A stretch of DNA of 64,000 nt from Chrysomallon squamiferum (Eukaryota > Mollusca > Gastropoda > Neomphalida > Peltospiridae): NCBI GenBank assembly GCA_012295275.1, contig CM022670.1:39594751-39658750 (forward strand), given 5' to 3'. This document shows, in pieces, positions 62,950 to 64,000 of this stretch. Positions within the stretch are counted from its first letter, which is position 1; the number at the start of each line of letters is the position of its first letter. The position numbers were made by a program, and so were the translations under genes. The notes under the pieces were generated by a model. It ran no database searches. It was not told the origin of the DNA and saw only the letters and a program-made list of their open reading frames with translations.

Positions 62950-63795
62950 TTAATAAGAAACAAATGCTCATTCTTTATTCTAAAGATAAGAAATTAAAAA
63001 AAATGTATTACTAATATCCAATATTTCAGTAGCCGTTCTAAATTAGGGAAGGAATTAAATATAACTCAGCGTTTTTCGCGAAACGTGTAATTATTTAACG
63101 GGCTTTTTTTTTATCAGATCATAATTACATAACGCGGATGAAAACGCTGGAACTGAAGCGCTTTATGACGAGATGGAAACGAAAGGCTGTTTGGTTTCGC
63201 CACCTGAGTATTCTTAATGAATTCGAGCATAAATAAACGCGTATTAATCACAGTTTGCGGGAAATCACAGGAAACTGCGGTTAACAGTGTTGCTGTACGT
63301 GTTATCCCAGGTTTCCTAGTCAAAGCAGATGTTACGTTTGAATCGACAGTAAAGAAAGAAAGAAAGAATTAAAAAGAAAAAAAACACACAGTAAGGAATC
63401 TGTACGAGTGTTTTGTATACACACACACTCGTCAAAACAGTTTAAAACGCGTTGCCAGCCTGACAGAAATGGCTGCTTGTTGCTTCAATAAATATAACTG
63501 TTTTTAAACGCCAGCGTTCATCGGTGTTGCAGATTGTTGCGTTCGCAAAGAAGCAACAAACATTTTAAGAGCTTCTTTACCTGTCACGCTGTCTGTTTGT
63601 ACGGCGGTCTGCTGTTTTTTAGCACCTGCATGACCACGTGACTGTTTTTTTTTTTTTTTGTTCTTCCTTCTTCTAATAAACTCCTTCATTTCAATCTTCT
63701 TTAAAAAAAAAAAAAAAAATTCCTCTGATGAATTAAATGAAGAAAACGAAGTCACGGAATGCAGCAACATCGCTTACTTTCCTGTGTCTGATTTC
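62950..63795. other. Unique sequence, no gene recognised
   Basis: Minus-strand open frames (63114-63323, 63504-63770) are unrecognised, and the second reads through A/T runs. Confidence 0.4.
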
Positions 63796-63799
63796 CAGA

Positions 63800-63868
63800 A
63801 AATAAATAAATGAATAAGAATAAAAATAAATGAATAAGAATAAAAATAAATGAATAAGAATAAAAATA
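63800..63868. repeat. 20-bp tandem repeat, three copies
   Basis: TGAATAAGAATAAAAATAAA is repeated three times with little change. Confidence 0.9.
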
Positions 63869-64000
63869 CATAAACATCTGGTCTTGTAACATTTTCCAAG
63901 AAGCTGTAATGAGGGAAGAAAAGAACTGTGGTGTTAAATCGTGTATTTAACACATTTTGAATCTAATGTTACAGAGCTTCACAGATAATAATTATATTAA

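Overview
This is animal nuclear DNA. Coding genes are sparse and split by introns with GT/AG ends. The background is very AT-rich and crowded with microsatellites (AAT/ATT, AAAT, GA/CT, GT/CA and ATAC arrays, poly-A/T runs of 25-32 bases). The only proteins I recognise are prostaglandin-receptor-like GPCRs with a style of divergence that suggests an invertebrate. A mollusc or other lophotrochozoan is my guess, and the sequence does not settle it.

The core is a head-to-tail pair of prostanoid (EP4/EP2-like) receptor genes on the minus strand. Receptor A has its first coding exon at 33044-32193 and a 7.9 kb intron. Its TM7/C-tail exon is at 24280-23834 and the predicted protein is 432 aa. Receptor B follows about 2.1 kb further on: exon 21723-20920, a 308 bp intron, exon 20611-20255, 386 aa. 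Both genes are cut at the same place (end of TM6, phase 0), which is the classic prostanoid-receptor intron position. A TATA-associated exon with a strong donor at 47117-46904, minus strand, could be a distant first exon of receptor A.

Layout. 1-7000: AT-rich desert with a foldback element (409-895). 7000-10060: three islands of higher GC with RFX- and YY1-like motifs and one long unassigned ORF. 10.5-13.7 kb: microsatellites. 13792-13990: a possible terminal exon (minus) of unknown identity. 14-20 kb: unique and low-complexity DNA with an ATGG-rich island at 15.3-16.4 kb. 20.2-33.1 kb: the receptor pair. The receptor A intron holds long GA and CT arrays, a 100-bp tandem repeat, a Pol III-like box and a transposon-end-like sequence. 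33-47 kb: unique AT-rich DNA with ATAC and CT arrays, a ~67-bp degenerate satellite (45.24-45.67 kb) and a tRNA-like relic. 47-64 kb: more arrays, promoter-like islands at 51.6-52.0, 60.0-60.3 and 62.0-62.3 kb, and a 1.3 kb modular satellite at 57.25-58.56 kb.

If both genes are active they should encode membrane receptors for prostaglandin-like lipids. Their shared splice phase means chimeric A/B transcripts are possible. No bacterial-type operon, CRISPR array, rRNA or convincing intact tRNA was seen. Most of the window outside the four receptor exons has no supportable gene.
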